A DNA stretch of 64,000 bases from Glebionis coronaria (lineage: Eukaryota > Streptophyta > Magnoliopsida > Asterales > Asteraceae). Below, in pieces: positions 1-11,295 of the stretch. Location: assembly GCA_025667525.1 (NCBI GenBank), contig CM046876.1, positions 569,095,469 to 569,159,468 of the forward strand. Direction: 5' to 3'. Each line of letters opens with the position of its first letter. The first letter of the stretch is position 1. The position numbers and the translations under genes are program-made. The notes beneath the pieces are model-generated. The model saw only the letters and a program-made list of their open reading frames with translations, was not told the DNA's origin and searched no databases.

Positions 1-172
1 ATGACATCCAAGCGGAAGAATATCTTCTTCGAACCCTCGCCTAGTTATGTTAGACTCCTTATCCGCTTCGCCTGAAAGGCCCTTGGCAGGTCTTGAACCC
101 AAAACCTCCATGAATCCTCCCCCAAGGAAACCACTTAGTAGAAATCTTGGTGGCCAACTGAGCTAAGCCAGT
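1..172 (-). repeat. tRNA-derived SINE-like repeat, running off the window
   Basis: On the minus strand this stretch has both internal RNA polymerase III promoter boxes of a tRNA-derived SINE. The A box TAGCTCAGTTGG lies at plus positions 154-165 and the B box GGTTCAAGACC at 89-99. The boxes are about 54 bases apart, which is long for a tRNA gene but tolerable for a SINE. No cloverleaf can be drawn, so it is not a functional tRNA. The 3' end and any poly(A) or T tail lie outside the window. Its inner edge abuts LTR sequence at 173. A diverged tRNA pseudogene is the alternative. Confidence 0.5.
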
Positions 173-642
173 TGGTTAAATATATATTTATTATATTTAT
201 TAAATTAAACCGAGCTAAGTCTTTAATGATTGTTAAATAATTAAGAGTTAAATATTAACGAGCGTTAAGAAATAAACAGTAAGTAGAATAAATAAAAAGA
301 ATGATGGAAGGTTCCAGAATACCCCTAAAGGGTGTTTTGGGCCGTCGGTTATGGAGGCAAGGGGAGGGGAGAAAAATTATTCTTTTAATTGTTTTAGACT
401 ACAAGAATAGGTATATATAAACAACACCCCACCTCATATTTCAAATACTAATCTCCCCCTCTCCTCTCTTTCTTGCGATCGCAACACACAACCCACAAAA
501 GGGTTTCAGTTGGTTTTGTGTTCTTTCGGTTTTACTTATAATCTAATCCTAGCCCCTCTCTAGGGTTGTTGGGTAGATTTTTCCACTAGCGTAGAAGCTC
601 GGTTTACACGTGCTAGAATCACGGTTAGCTCGTTGTATTACG
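173..642 (+). repeat. LTR 'B', left part (copia, element 2), cut by element A
   Basis: This is the 5' LTR of the second copia element, starting TGGTTAAATA. It is interrupted at 642/643 by element A and resumes at 15920. The two parts total about 707 bp, matching LTR C (23812-24516, 705 bp), which has the same left edge. A TATA-like box lies at 412-420 and a perfect 12-bp palindrome TTGCGATCGCAA at 473-484. The hairpin AACACCCC-TAA-GGGGTGTT seen in related LTRs is degraded here (about 326-345). It lacks the first roughly 150 bp found in LTR D. Confidence 0.8.
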
Positions 643-1401
643 TGTAAGTTTATGGACTTATATTTAATAGTCGTGTGATAGGATCGAACTCGAGATTACG
701 GGATTGCACACAATATGTAAAGAGTTAATATAACTCATAAATATATATATATATCGTATTTATTAATTTAATTAATAAATATATTTATGTATTTATTGAT
801 TTAACCAAGCAAGTAACTATATAACCTTAACAATCGTTAAAGAATTAATAGTTAAGTTATAACGAGCGTTAAATAAACATATAGTATGTATAAACAAAAG
901 GAATGAAGTTTGGAAGATTCTGGAACACCCCTAAGGGGTGTTCGGCCGTCGGTTATACCCTTGGGCGGGGGGCAAAAGTTGCCTTATATTTCTTTTGGTC
1001 GATCGCCGCCCCTCACCAACAAAGGGTTTTGGTTGGTTTTCTTGGTTGATCGATTGTATACTTAATCTAGTCCTAGCCCCTCTCTAGGGTTGTTGGGTAG
1101 ATTAATTACAAGCGTTGTAGCTCGGTTTTCACGTGCTAGAATCACGGTTAGCTCGTTGTATTACGTGTGTACAAGAACGTAATATAGTCTTACTTTAGAC
1201 TATATCTTGGTATATACGGTTTATGCCCGAATCAGTGATTTGTTCTTCGTCTTGTGAATTGCTTTAGCGTAAAGGTATATAACCCTAATTCGATTAATTA
1301 TAATTGTGTTATTATTATGATCTTGTTAAATCGCTTCCGCTATACGTGCTTTGATCTCGTTTAGGGTTTTATATAATTGTTATGACACTAATAAACCTTC
1401 A
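643..1401 (+). repeat. 5' LTR of element A (759 bp), TATA region deleted
   Basis: It begins TGTAAGTTTATGG and ends TTCA, followed by one base and the primer-binding site. Compared with the 842-bp 3' LTR it lacks about 87 bp, corresponding to 15416-15502. That segment holds the only clear TATA box of this LTR type (TCTATAAATAC at 15440-15450). The hairpin AACACCCC-TAA-GGGGTGTT is intact at 924-942. Without its TATA region this LTR probably cannot drive transcription. Confidence 0.9.
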
Positions 1402-1402
1402 G

Positions 1403-1416
1403 TGGCATTGAGAGCC
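1403..1416 (+). other. Primer-binding site of element A
   Basis: TGGCATTGAGAGCC lies one base after the 5' LTR. It is a degraded form of TGGTATCRGAGCC, the usual complement of the initiator tRNA-Met 3' end. The better-kept version sits at 16158 in internal 2. Confidence 0.75.
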
Positions 1417-2946
1417 ATTTTAACATGTTATAATTATCGAAAATCTAAAGTTTTTCTAACTATAATTGTTTTGAGTTAAAACTACATGTTTTTTAGGTTT
1501 TCATAAAATTAAGGTTTTGTTTTTAAAAAAAATTAGGGTTTTAATCTATTTTTTAATTAAAAAAAGAATTGTTTTAAAACCCTAAATTACATGTAGGATA
1601 ATTTTAGATTAAATTGCATGATTAATTGTTATGTCATGTATGGTTACGATCCGTAGAGATTTAATTGTTAAGATTTGTGGAGATTCCATGATTACGTGCA
1701 TGTTTTCATGGATCGTAAAATTATATGTTTATATGATTTTATGTGCTACGTCATTATTTGATTCGATAAATCTAGAATTAGAGAAGACTTTTATATAGAG
1801 ATATAAAGACCTAGATTTGATGATTATTGAATAAATCATATGCATGTGGCTATTTGATTTATTTGTTGCACATATAAATTGTTATTATGTGTTTATGATT
1901 TAGTTTTTTTACTTGTTTATATATAAAATTGTTGAATTGTTGTAAACAAAGGTTTTTCGAAAAAGAAATAATATGGACTAAATCATATTAAAAATAATTA
2001 TTTGTTAAGAGATTTTAAATTACATAAGATTACGTTGATTGGTGAATTGCAATAATAATATAATGGCCTACTCAATTTAGACAAACTATAAAGTGGGTTT
2101 AACGCACTGCTGGTCATGTACCCGGTTAAGGAAGGAGATGTTAAGCCATTAGTCGTTGACCAAATTCCCGGATCGCCTGTGCGTCAAAATTGAAATTACC
2201 TACGATTATTAATTGAATTGTACCTTAAGGGTGATTTATCACAAATTCACATCCGAACCAAAATGAATAAGGGTATTGTTTTGTGCGTAGCCGAGTTCTA
2301 GCAAAGTACGATATGATGACTTGTGGGTAAATTCTTTAATTGGTTTAACCAATACCGCAACATAAATTATGAAGAAATTTAAACTCATGAATAAGTTTTC
2401 TAATTGTTTTATTAAACTTATGCTATGAAGATTGTATGCATGCTTCTCCATACATAGATTTTGTCATCAAAATTTATACCCTTAAAATTTAAGTCGAATG
2501 CTCCTAATTGACGAACACTTGAAATTAATTCGTCATCAAATGATATTTTTGGATGATGTTGTGATGGAGAGAAAACCGTTTGTAGAATGAGAATTCGTAT
2601 GATGGTTTTACGTTACTCAGATTAGACGACTTAATTAAGTTACTCAGTGAAATCTAGAAACTTAATGCATTCAGAAGAGATGAAACATGTTTACAATGAA
2701 AAACATTTTTGGCAATGTAAATCCCTTAAATATCTAGAAATTGAAAATTGTTTGTCAATTGAATTGTTCGACAAGTTGTTGTGTTGAGTACATTCATTAC
2801 TAGCATATCAACTGATGTAATGGATCTATGTCAATGTAGTTCTAGAATTCAAGGAAAATAATATGGTTTTAATACCGGGGTAATCTTATTTTCTTGAAAG
2901 TATTTTGTGATCGAAAATACTAATATTTGAACTTATTTATGTAGAA
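1417..2946 (+). other. Long untranslated leader of element A
   Basis: This is about 1.5 kb of AT-rich leader between primer site and gag. It has no coding potential and aligns by eye with the leaders at 24531-27432 and, partly, at 16171-16450 and 19163-19660. Several short AGGGTTT/AAACCCT-like runs occur, as in many plant leaders. The 70-aa minus-strand frame inside it is chance. Confidence 0.75.
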
Positions 2947-5900
2947 ATGGCTCAACCCACCAATAACACGATAATTTCTACGTTCAAAGCTTTCTTTGAA
3001 CGACCTGAACTTACTAGCCCAAACTTCAATGATTGGTACCGCTCGCTAAGAATTGTCTTGAGAGCAGCGGGTACTATCGATATCTTGACTACTCCCTATC
3101 CGGAGGATCTTGCTGAAGGAGCATCTGATGCGCAAAGGCTTGAACACGCTACTAGTATTAAGAAGCACTCTGAGGTGGCTTGCTTAATGCTATGAAAAAT
3201 AGCTCCTGCACTTCAACAGAAGTATGAGCTATTTTCTCCGAAGCGAATGCTTGATGAGCTCAAGGCTATGGAGATCTGCGATTTGGTAGATGCTTTGCAT
3301 AGCTGCAAGAAAGCTCCTAGAAAGTCTGTAAGTGCCCATTATTTGGAGATGAGGGGTTATATGGAACATCTCATTGCACTAGGATAAACCTGTGATCATA
3401 ATATGGCTATCAACTTGATCAATAGGTCCCTTAACAAGGACTTCAATGATTTCGTTAGAAACTATAATATGCATTGCACGGGGAAGACAGTTAATTATTT
3501 GCATGCAATGCTCATTGACTATGAAAAGGGGTTGAAAGACAAGGCATCTACCGCTACGCCTTCTGTACTAACCATACAAAAGGGTAGAGTGAGTAAGCCA
3601 AAACCACAAGCGAATAAGAAGAAAGGCAAAGGCAAGGGTAATAAGGGCAAACAAGTTGCGACTTATTCGAAACCCAAGCAAAACTTTGCTAAGAGGAGTC
3701 AATCTCAAAAGGAAGAGACTTGTCACCATTGCAACGCAAGTGGTCACTGGAAGAGGAATTGCCCTCTTTACCTCGAAGAATTGCGAGAAATAAAGAAGAA
3801 GTCTGAGCAGAGCGCTGCAGCTTCAGGTACTTTATTTACGATTGAATTGTTCAATTTAACATACAAATTAAATTCCTGGGTATATGATACGGGATGCGGT
3901 ATTAACATTTGTAATACGTTGCAGGGATTTAATCTGGAAAGGAAACTTTCCTATGGTGAACAATATCTGCAAGTGGGCAATGGCGCACAAGTAGCGGTTG
4001 AAGCTATATGAACTTCTGATCTAGTTTTACCTTCGGGTTTAGTAGTGCGATTAAATGATTGTCATTATGCACCTATAATTGTTAGGGGTGTTATTTCCTT
4101 TTCTTGTTTGTTAAATAATGGATTCGTTCACACGATTGATAATAATAGAAATTCTGTTTGGAAAAATAGTATTTTCTATTTTAATGCAATTTCTGTGAAT
4201 GGTGTGTTTGAATTAGACATGTATGATAATGAATCCAAGAACGATAAATCAGTATTTAGCATGAGTAAGAAGAAAAAGTTTGACAAGAACTCTTCTTATC
4301 TTTGGCATTGTAGACTTGCCCATATTGGGAAAACTCGTATACAAAAGCTTCAACGTGAAGGACTTTTGGAAAATATAAATGATGAATCATTTGATAAATG
4401 TGAGTCTTGTATCTCTGGAAAGATGACCAAGAAACCTTTTAATAGCAATATTGAAAGGGCTAATGATCTACTTGGACTTATACATACTGATGTGTGTAGA
4501 CCACTTAGACATATGTCAAGGAAAGGTGCTAGCTACTTCTTGACATTTATGGATGATTATAGCCGTTATGGTTATGTTTATTTACTTAAGCATAAACATG
4601 AGGTATTTGAAACATTCAAAGTGTTTAAATCAGAAGTAGAACTGTAATTAGAGAAGAAGATTAAAGCTCTTCGTTCTGATAGAGGTGGTGAATATTTAAG
4701 TCAAGAGTTTATAGACTATCTAGGTGAGAATGGAATTGTTCAACATCTTACTTCTCCCTATACTCCATAACAAAATGGTGTATCCGAAAGGAGAAATTGT
4801 ACATTATTGGAAATGGTACGATCTATGTTTAATCTTACAACTTTACCTTTATCCTTTTGGGATTATGCTCTAGAATCTGTTGTTCGCATATCAAATATGG
4901 TTCCCACAAAGAAGGTCGATAAGACACCATATGAACTATGGCATGTCAAGAAGCCATATTTAAAGGTCTAGGGTTGCGAGGCGTATGTGAAACGTAACTC
5001 GGGTGACAAACTCCAACAACGATCTGTAAAATGTATCTTTGTAGGATACCTTAAGGAAACTATGGGTTACTACTTTTATTATCCACCTGAGAACAAAGTT
5101 ATTGTTGCTAGGTATGGAGACTTCCTTAAATCTGATCTTGTAAACCAAGAATTCAGTGGGAGAAATTATTATCTTGAGGAGACTCATATAGATACATTAC
5201 CTTATGAAAACACTAGCGATGTAATTCCTATAGAACCAGAAAGTCTGGCGGTTCCACTGAAATTAGTTCCTCTGCGTAGATCCCTAAGGATTAAAAACAC
5301 AAATAGCAATATGTGTCTTAACATAGAGGATGATGATGAGTTAGGGGATCTTGGTGAACCCGCTAATTATAAATTCGTCATACTTGATCCTAAGAAGGAT
5401 AAGTGGATGGTTGCTATGGATGAGGAAATGAAATCCATGAAAGTAAATGATGTTTGGATTCTTGTAAAACCACCACCGAATGCTAAAGTAGTGAGACATA
5501 AGTGGTTATACAAGAAGAAAACCGACAAGGACGGAAAAGTACAATCCTATAAAGCTCGTTTAGTAGCTAAAGGTTTTACACAAACTTTTGGCATAGACTA
5601 CGAGGAGACATTTTCTCCTGTATCAAACTTAAGAGCTATTAGGATTCTCATAGCTATAGCAGCATACTATGACTATGAGATATGGCAAATGGATGTTAAA
5701 ACTTCCTTCTTGAACGGTCGCTTATATGAAGACATCTATATGCAGCAACCAGAAGGGTATGTTGATCCTGAGAATCCAGGACATGTGTGCAAACTTCAAA
5801 GGTCCATTTATGGTTTGAAGCAAGCATCACGTCAATAGAACAAAAGATTTGATGAAGAAATAAAAAAGTTTGGATTTGTTCAGAATTTTGATGAGCCATG

Positions 5901-6681
5901 TGTATATCGCAAAGCTAGTGGGAGTGATATAGTATCCCTAGTCCTATATGTTGATGACATATTAATCATGGGAAGTAACATTCCAAGACTTAAAGCTGTT
6001 AAGGATTATCTTTGGTAAATGTTTTTCTATGAAGGATTTAGGAGAAGCTGTATACATTCTGGGAATTAAGATCTATCAGGATAGGAAAAGACGGTTAATT
6101 GGTCTATGTCAAGATGCTTATATAGATAAGATTTTGAAGAAGTATAATATGCATAATTCCAAGAAAGGTTTTCAAACTATGGAAGTCAAACATAATCTGA
6201 GTCATGAGATGGATGTATCAACTCCTAAGGAGGAGGCATACATGCAGAAGGTGCCTTATGCTTTGGCTGTAGCATCTATAATGTATGTTGTTAGATGCAC
6301 AAGGCCTGATGTGGCGTTTGCTCAGAACTTGTTCAGTAGATACCAACAGAATCCAGAGAAGCTCCACTGGACTGTTGTTAAACATATTCTAAAGTATTTG
6401 AGGAGTACGAAAGATATGTTTTTGGTATATGGTGGAAAACCAGACACAGAACTGAATGTTACAAGTTTCTGTGATGCGTCCTGGAAATGTGATAAAGACG
6501 ATACGAAGTCTCAGACGGGTTACGTTTTTGTTATCAATGGAGTAGCAGTTGACTGGAAGAGCAAGAAACAGACAACGATTGCAATGCATGCTACTCAATC
6601 CGAGTACATGGTTACTTCAGAAGTTGCAATGGAAGCTGTCTGGATTAGGAAGCTTATTGAAGATCTTGGAATGATGCCTTC
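2947..6681 (+). pseudogene. gag-pol of element A, 5' part (through mid RNase H), broken
   Basis: The start codon at 2947 follows GTAGAA, as in the two relatives at 19661 and 27433. In order I see a Gag N-terminal region and a CCHC zinc knuckle (CHHCNASGHWKRNC, 3721-3762). Then come the protease DTG (about 3886-3894), the integrase zinc region (about 4300-4430) and the catalytic core (about 4480-4800). The reverse transcriptase (about 5440-6030) has YVDDILIMG, and the first part of RNase H ends at 6681. Lesions include TGA at 3193, a small deletion near 3268, stops near 3385, 4008 and 4645, TAG at 5836 and a one-base insertion near 6015. RNase H is then cut by LARD-1 and resumes at 14019. No functional polyprotein can be made. 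Confidence 0.92.
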
Positions 6682-9407
6682 TGTCACACCCCACCATGGC
6701 GGAATATGGGGCGCGACGTATGGATATCATCACAACATGGTGTGTCTATAGAGATAACTATATGAAATAAGAAATGTCATAAAAATGGTGACACGAAGGT
6801 CATGACAATATCTCAACAAATGCAAGGGGTCTAGGTAAGTAAGTAACAGTCCTACTTCTTACCCAAGACAACAAATAACATACCAAAACAATCATATGTG
6901 TGCCACAGTATCACTTATTAAAATGAATAATCAAATAAAACTAAGAAGGAAACGGGGATTCTCCTTCTATATGCATTCCTAAGCTTCTCCAATCCTAGCC
7001 ACTTATGTTCTCATGCTTAACCATAGTATCACCTGAAAGAGACACTAAAACACGTCAACATAAAGTTGGTGAAAGTCATAGGTTTAGATTCCAACACAAG
7101 ACAAGTCATAAGCTGTGAATACCATAAACCAATAAACATATGGACAATGCGCTACAATCATGTACTAACAACTAGCATTCAAGTTCAATCAAGCATTACA
7201 ATTCCAAGGCATCACGCCTTACCAACAATCACAATTTCCAAGGCATCACGCCTTACCAACAATCACAATTTCCAAGGCATCATGCCTTACCAACAATCAC
7301 AATTTCCAAGGCATCACGCCTTACCAACAATCACAATTTCCAAGGCATCACGCCTTACCAACAATCACAATTTCCAAGGCATCACGCCTTATCATTAACC
7401 ATAGGTCCCATAGGCATCACGCCTTATCATTAACCATAGGTCCTATAGGCGCCCATACACCTATGTACCTTTCCAATCCAGATCACACACAAACAAGAAT
7501 CACATAGCAGTTAATCACATAAATGTACACACAAGTCAATCTCAAACCTTAAAACATTCACAGCATTAATTTAGAAAATAATTCAACACAGTGTCTCTTC
7601 CATCCCATCTGGAAGTCAAAAACAATAGTAAACATGGGACTATGAAACTCACCTGATAGCTCCTTCACAAGTCCTTGCACTAGCAACAGGCTAACAAACC
7701 AAAACACGCAATCAATATACGAACCAATCACTAAGATGGCTCATTAACCTATGATGGACATCTAGCCTATTCCCACATATTTACCTCATTGACAAGCTCT
7801 AATCACCCCATTACCCTTCCTTAACAAGTCCTTAACTTGGTTAAGTTTAATAACTAACCCGTTCATATTTTACCCAAAATAGTCCCAGTTTTTAGGTCTC
7901 AAAACTTTAAGTCAAACGTACACTTAAACATACCCATGGTTTCTGTAAAAGGAATATTCATACCCTTACATATGTTGGCTAACACCTCCCACTTTCCCTA
8001 ACCTTAAAGCTACTGTTAAGGCCCCGATATACATATATCTACTTTTGTCATTCCAGATTTTTCCTGATTTTAAACGTACTAAAAGTTTGTTACCATTAAG
8101 GGGTCTTACCCTAAACCACAACCTTAGCCCAAGTGCAGATACTTACTACAATATATAAACCATCTCTCACGTTCGTGAGAAGATCCCAATGCAACCCTAA
8201 GTACCCCAAACAACCCAAAACTTAAAAAGAAAACAGGCTGAATTCAAAACTGTTTTGACCTCCAACTGTTGTAACCTGTTTTTGACCCACTTCCCGACCT
8301 CTAATTTAGTTCTCGTTTCTTGCATTGAAAAGACACTTCAAATACCTTTCTAGGGGTACTTAGATCGTAAAATAAGAGTTTATATAACTCCCGCTATGAT
8401 CAAAACAATTGACTCAAAATCTGCCCAGTTTTTAAAAACGGGTTTAAACAAATTGAACTAATTAATTACCCATAACCCCATCTAATACAAGCCCTAGATT
8501 ATATGATCATCATATTATGATTATCACATCATTAATTTACTGATTTTATATAAATCCTAACCCTTAATCCATCATAAGAATGATTAAATAAACATAAAAA
8601 CAATTTAATTAAAAAGGGATTTGAAGATTTACCTTGGATTTATGAAAACCCCCAAATTTTATGAAGAACCCTAATTTTTTATAAGACTCACGAATTTCCT
8701 TCATTTCCAGGAGAAAAATAATGAATTTGGTTTAGTATATACATTATATAGTGTATGGGTGAATCCTAGTCCAACCCAAAGCCCACTTTCCTTTTTTTTC
8801 CTTTTTTTCCTTTTTCCCTTTCTTTTCTTGCGTCTACCAAACCGACCCTACCCCTTAATTTTCGTTTTTTTTCTTTTTATTGTTTAATAATATATTACTA
8901 ATATTACCTTAATTTGTCTTAATTTATTTAAGCTCCTAAAGCTTCCAAAACCTCAAAACCGTAAAACTAGTCAAATTTACGCGTTTTACCGTAAAAGACG
9001 TAAAATATACACTTTTATAAAAAAATCTCAAATTTTGAAATAAACTTTATAACTAAGTCCCAAATGACTTAAAACCATCCCGAAAAATATTCATATGGAT
9101 AATTACCTCACCCGATACCTCTAAATGCTAAACCGTAAATCCTAAAAAATACACTATTACGATAATACTTATACGTATACGTAAACACCAAAATATCACC
9201 ATTTCATTTCATAGTCACTAATTGTGAGCTCATGAACATGAAATAACCGTTCCTCGATTTACTTATGAGTACTTCTATACTCATAAATGATACCCACACC
9301 AACCTCGTTCACACAAAATAAACACCTAAACACACAATTCAAGTAAGCACACATAAAATAACTTAAAAGTAAGACCAAGTGACAAACCCAAAACCACGGT
9401 TGTCACA
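6682..9407 (-). repeat. LARD-1 3' LTR (2726 bp)
   Basis: On the minus strand this LTR starts TGTGACAACC and ends GGGGTGTGACA. It matches 11296-14013 almost base for base, with roughly 1-2% scattered differences by eye, so the insertion is fairly young. It contains six 34-bp tandem units at 7204-7407. It also has a block at 7053-7087 (beginning CGTCAACATAAAGTTG) shared with the LTRs of LARD-2. The 110-aa plus-strand frame here only translates the tandem repeat. Confidence 0.9.
7204..7407. repeat. 34-bp tandem repeat array in LARD-1 left LTR (6 units)
   Basis: Six head-to-tail units start at 7204 and every 34 bases after, the last at 7374. Each unit contains AAGGC-ATCAC-GCCTT, a perfect 5-bp inverted repeat with a 5-base loop. 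One unit has ATCAT in the loop. A related partial unit follows near 7411. Confidence 0.95.
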
Positions 9408-9443
9408 TCACTCCCTCCTAAGAGAAATCTCGTCCCGAGATTT
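9408..9443 (-). other. LARD-1 polypurine tract and adjacent hairpin
   Basis: On the minus strand the LTR is preceded by a purine-rich run (TAGGAGGGAG), the expected plus-strand primer. Seventeen bases from the LTR edge lies a perfect hairpin at 9425-9443 with arms AAATCTCG and CGAGATTT around TCC. LARD-2 has an equivalent hairpin at 37551-37571. Confidence 0.8.
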
Positions 9444-11280
9444 ACTCCCAAACTCAAACTTATTCTCAGCAACCAAACGAGGATACATATCTCTGATAAA
9501 ACCTCCACGTTCAAACGTGAACTCAGTTTACACGAAAATAATCTCAACCAACAATACATGAGCCTTAACCGTCCGCGAGGAAACTTATCAAAACCATAAA
9601 GTTATGTAACCAACCTAACTAAATCTCGCAACTCATCAAACAAGAACTGTCTTGAAACCAAGTTAGGAGCCGTCACATAACTCAACGGGTTTAAAACTGT
9701 CACCCCGATTTCAGTCTTACTCATAAATACCATAAATCAAAACTCATCAAAATATAACCACGTATAATAAGGTCTAAAGAACTCTCAAATTCCTTCCCAA
9801 CTCATCTCTATGTTAACCCTCCAAGTGTTCATTACCGCAAAATACCCAAAACACGAGTTTAAACCATGTTGTCCGAAAATTAACCTTGAACTCAACACTT
9901 GTACAATTAATTCAACCAAGCTACTGACTTCCAATTACGAAACTTTCTGAATATTTGAAAAGTATGTTCCGAGTACATAATTTTAGGCTTTTGAATCACC
10001 CAAAAACCTTTAAAAACGAATAAGTTATGACCAAAACGATTTTTCTCAAAATCTGCCTAGGCATTAGCGACAGTTTCTGACAGTTAGCGACATATTTTGA
10101 CAGTTTAGCGAGAGTTTCTGCCTACTCCGATTTATACCAAAAAAAACGATTTTTAAACCCTAAAACCCCCCATTAATTACCAAAACTAGAACCTAATTTA
10201 TTTTAATTCCAGAAAATTAAAACTCTATTAATTACATGATTTTAACATATTTCACTAAATAAGAACAAAATTTTTAACTTAAGAACAATAACTTTAGGTG
10301 ATCAAAACCAAAATATTTTAAAATAACCGAGTCATGCTTATATGTTAAAGAATTTATATTCCACCTTATTTGAAACATGATCCCGACACTTCCTTATTTC
10401 ATCGACTACCAACAACTATTTTTTTTTTCAATTTGCAAGTTCTATTTTTTTTACCATGTATAACTCGAAACAAAAGACATCGTTACCCCAAAAAGAAATC
10501 TCTACCATCTCAAAATCCTTCACGCCAAAAGTACCGTACAAACAAACACGTGAAATGAGGACCCGAGAAATGCGCTACTACAGAAGTTGAACATCTCAAA
10601 GAGAAACGAGCTAGAAACCATCCCAAGAATACAACCGGTAAGTAGAAAATAATTTTACATACATAGGCATAAGCGTACATACACTCAAATCCATCTAACA
10701 TATACTATACAAGCATGTATTAACTCTCTTTCATGCAAACATACTTGAAAGTCCAGTGGTGTTGTGGCACATATATAATTATGTAGGCCTCCATAATTAT
10801 ACATGTTCCCTTTCACCAATGTACTCCCTCCTATGATGACACTTATAAGAAATTAATACTACACATAACACATAATCCGACACCTCACAAGCACATAACC
10901 ACACAAGATAAGATCCAAAACCTCATGTATTAAAATAACATAGTCAATGCACGAAACACATAAACTCGTAGTCCAGCTGAACCAGCGTAGACAAAATTCA
11001 AAATGTATAAAGAACATGAAAACATAATTAAGCGAAATCCAACAATGACTAGCGTATACGACCATGGTTCCACCGGCACTAATCAAAACTCGTAAAGAAA
11101 ATAACATGTAGTTAAGTATGAACCATATTAGTTCATAACCTAACAAATACTGCGAAAATAATATTCAAACACATCAACTACTATAAAATGCACACATACT
11201 CCTATGACGCCTATATGCAGGGACCCTTAAGCTATAGACTAGGCTACACGACTAGGCAACCTAATTCTCTATAACCATTA
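9444..11280. other. LARD-1 internal region, non-coding
   Basis: About 1.8 kb between the LTR-proximal priming sites. All frames are short (at most 95 codons) and none resembles a retroelement protein. A run of short imperfect repeats around AGCGACAGTTTCTG occurs near 10067-10120. I see nothing else. Confidence 0.75.
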
Positions 11281-11292
11281 TCTCTGATACCA
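11281..11292 (-). other. LARD-1 primer-binding site
   Basis: The minus strand reads TGGTATCAGAGA, three bases inside the LTR edge at 11296, complementary to the initiator tRNA-Met 3' end. The next bases (ATGGTTATAG on the minus strand) are shared with LARD-2. Confidence 0.85.
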
Positions 11293-11295
11293 TTC

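Noticed and set aside
154..165. A functional tRNA gene at the window start
   Set aside because: The A and B boxes are present, but no acceptor or anticodon stem forms and the spacing is too long.
7066..7398. 110-aa frame, repeated at 11680-12012
   Set aside because: It is a translation of the 34-bp tandem repeat in the LARD-1 LTR, on the strand opposite to transcription.
7204..7407. CRISPR-like regular repeats
   Set aside because: The units are contiguous with no unique spacers, lie in an LTR of a plant retroelement and recur identically in the partner LTR.
9326..9559. 77-aa minus-strand frame as a small membrane protein
   Set aside because: It straddles the LARD-1 LTR edge and the polypurine tract hairpin.
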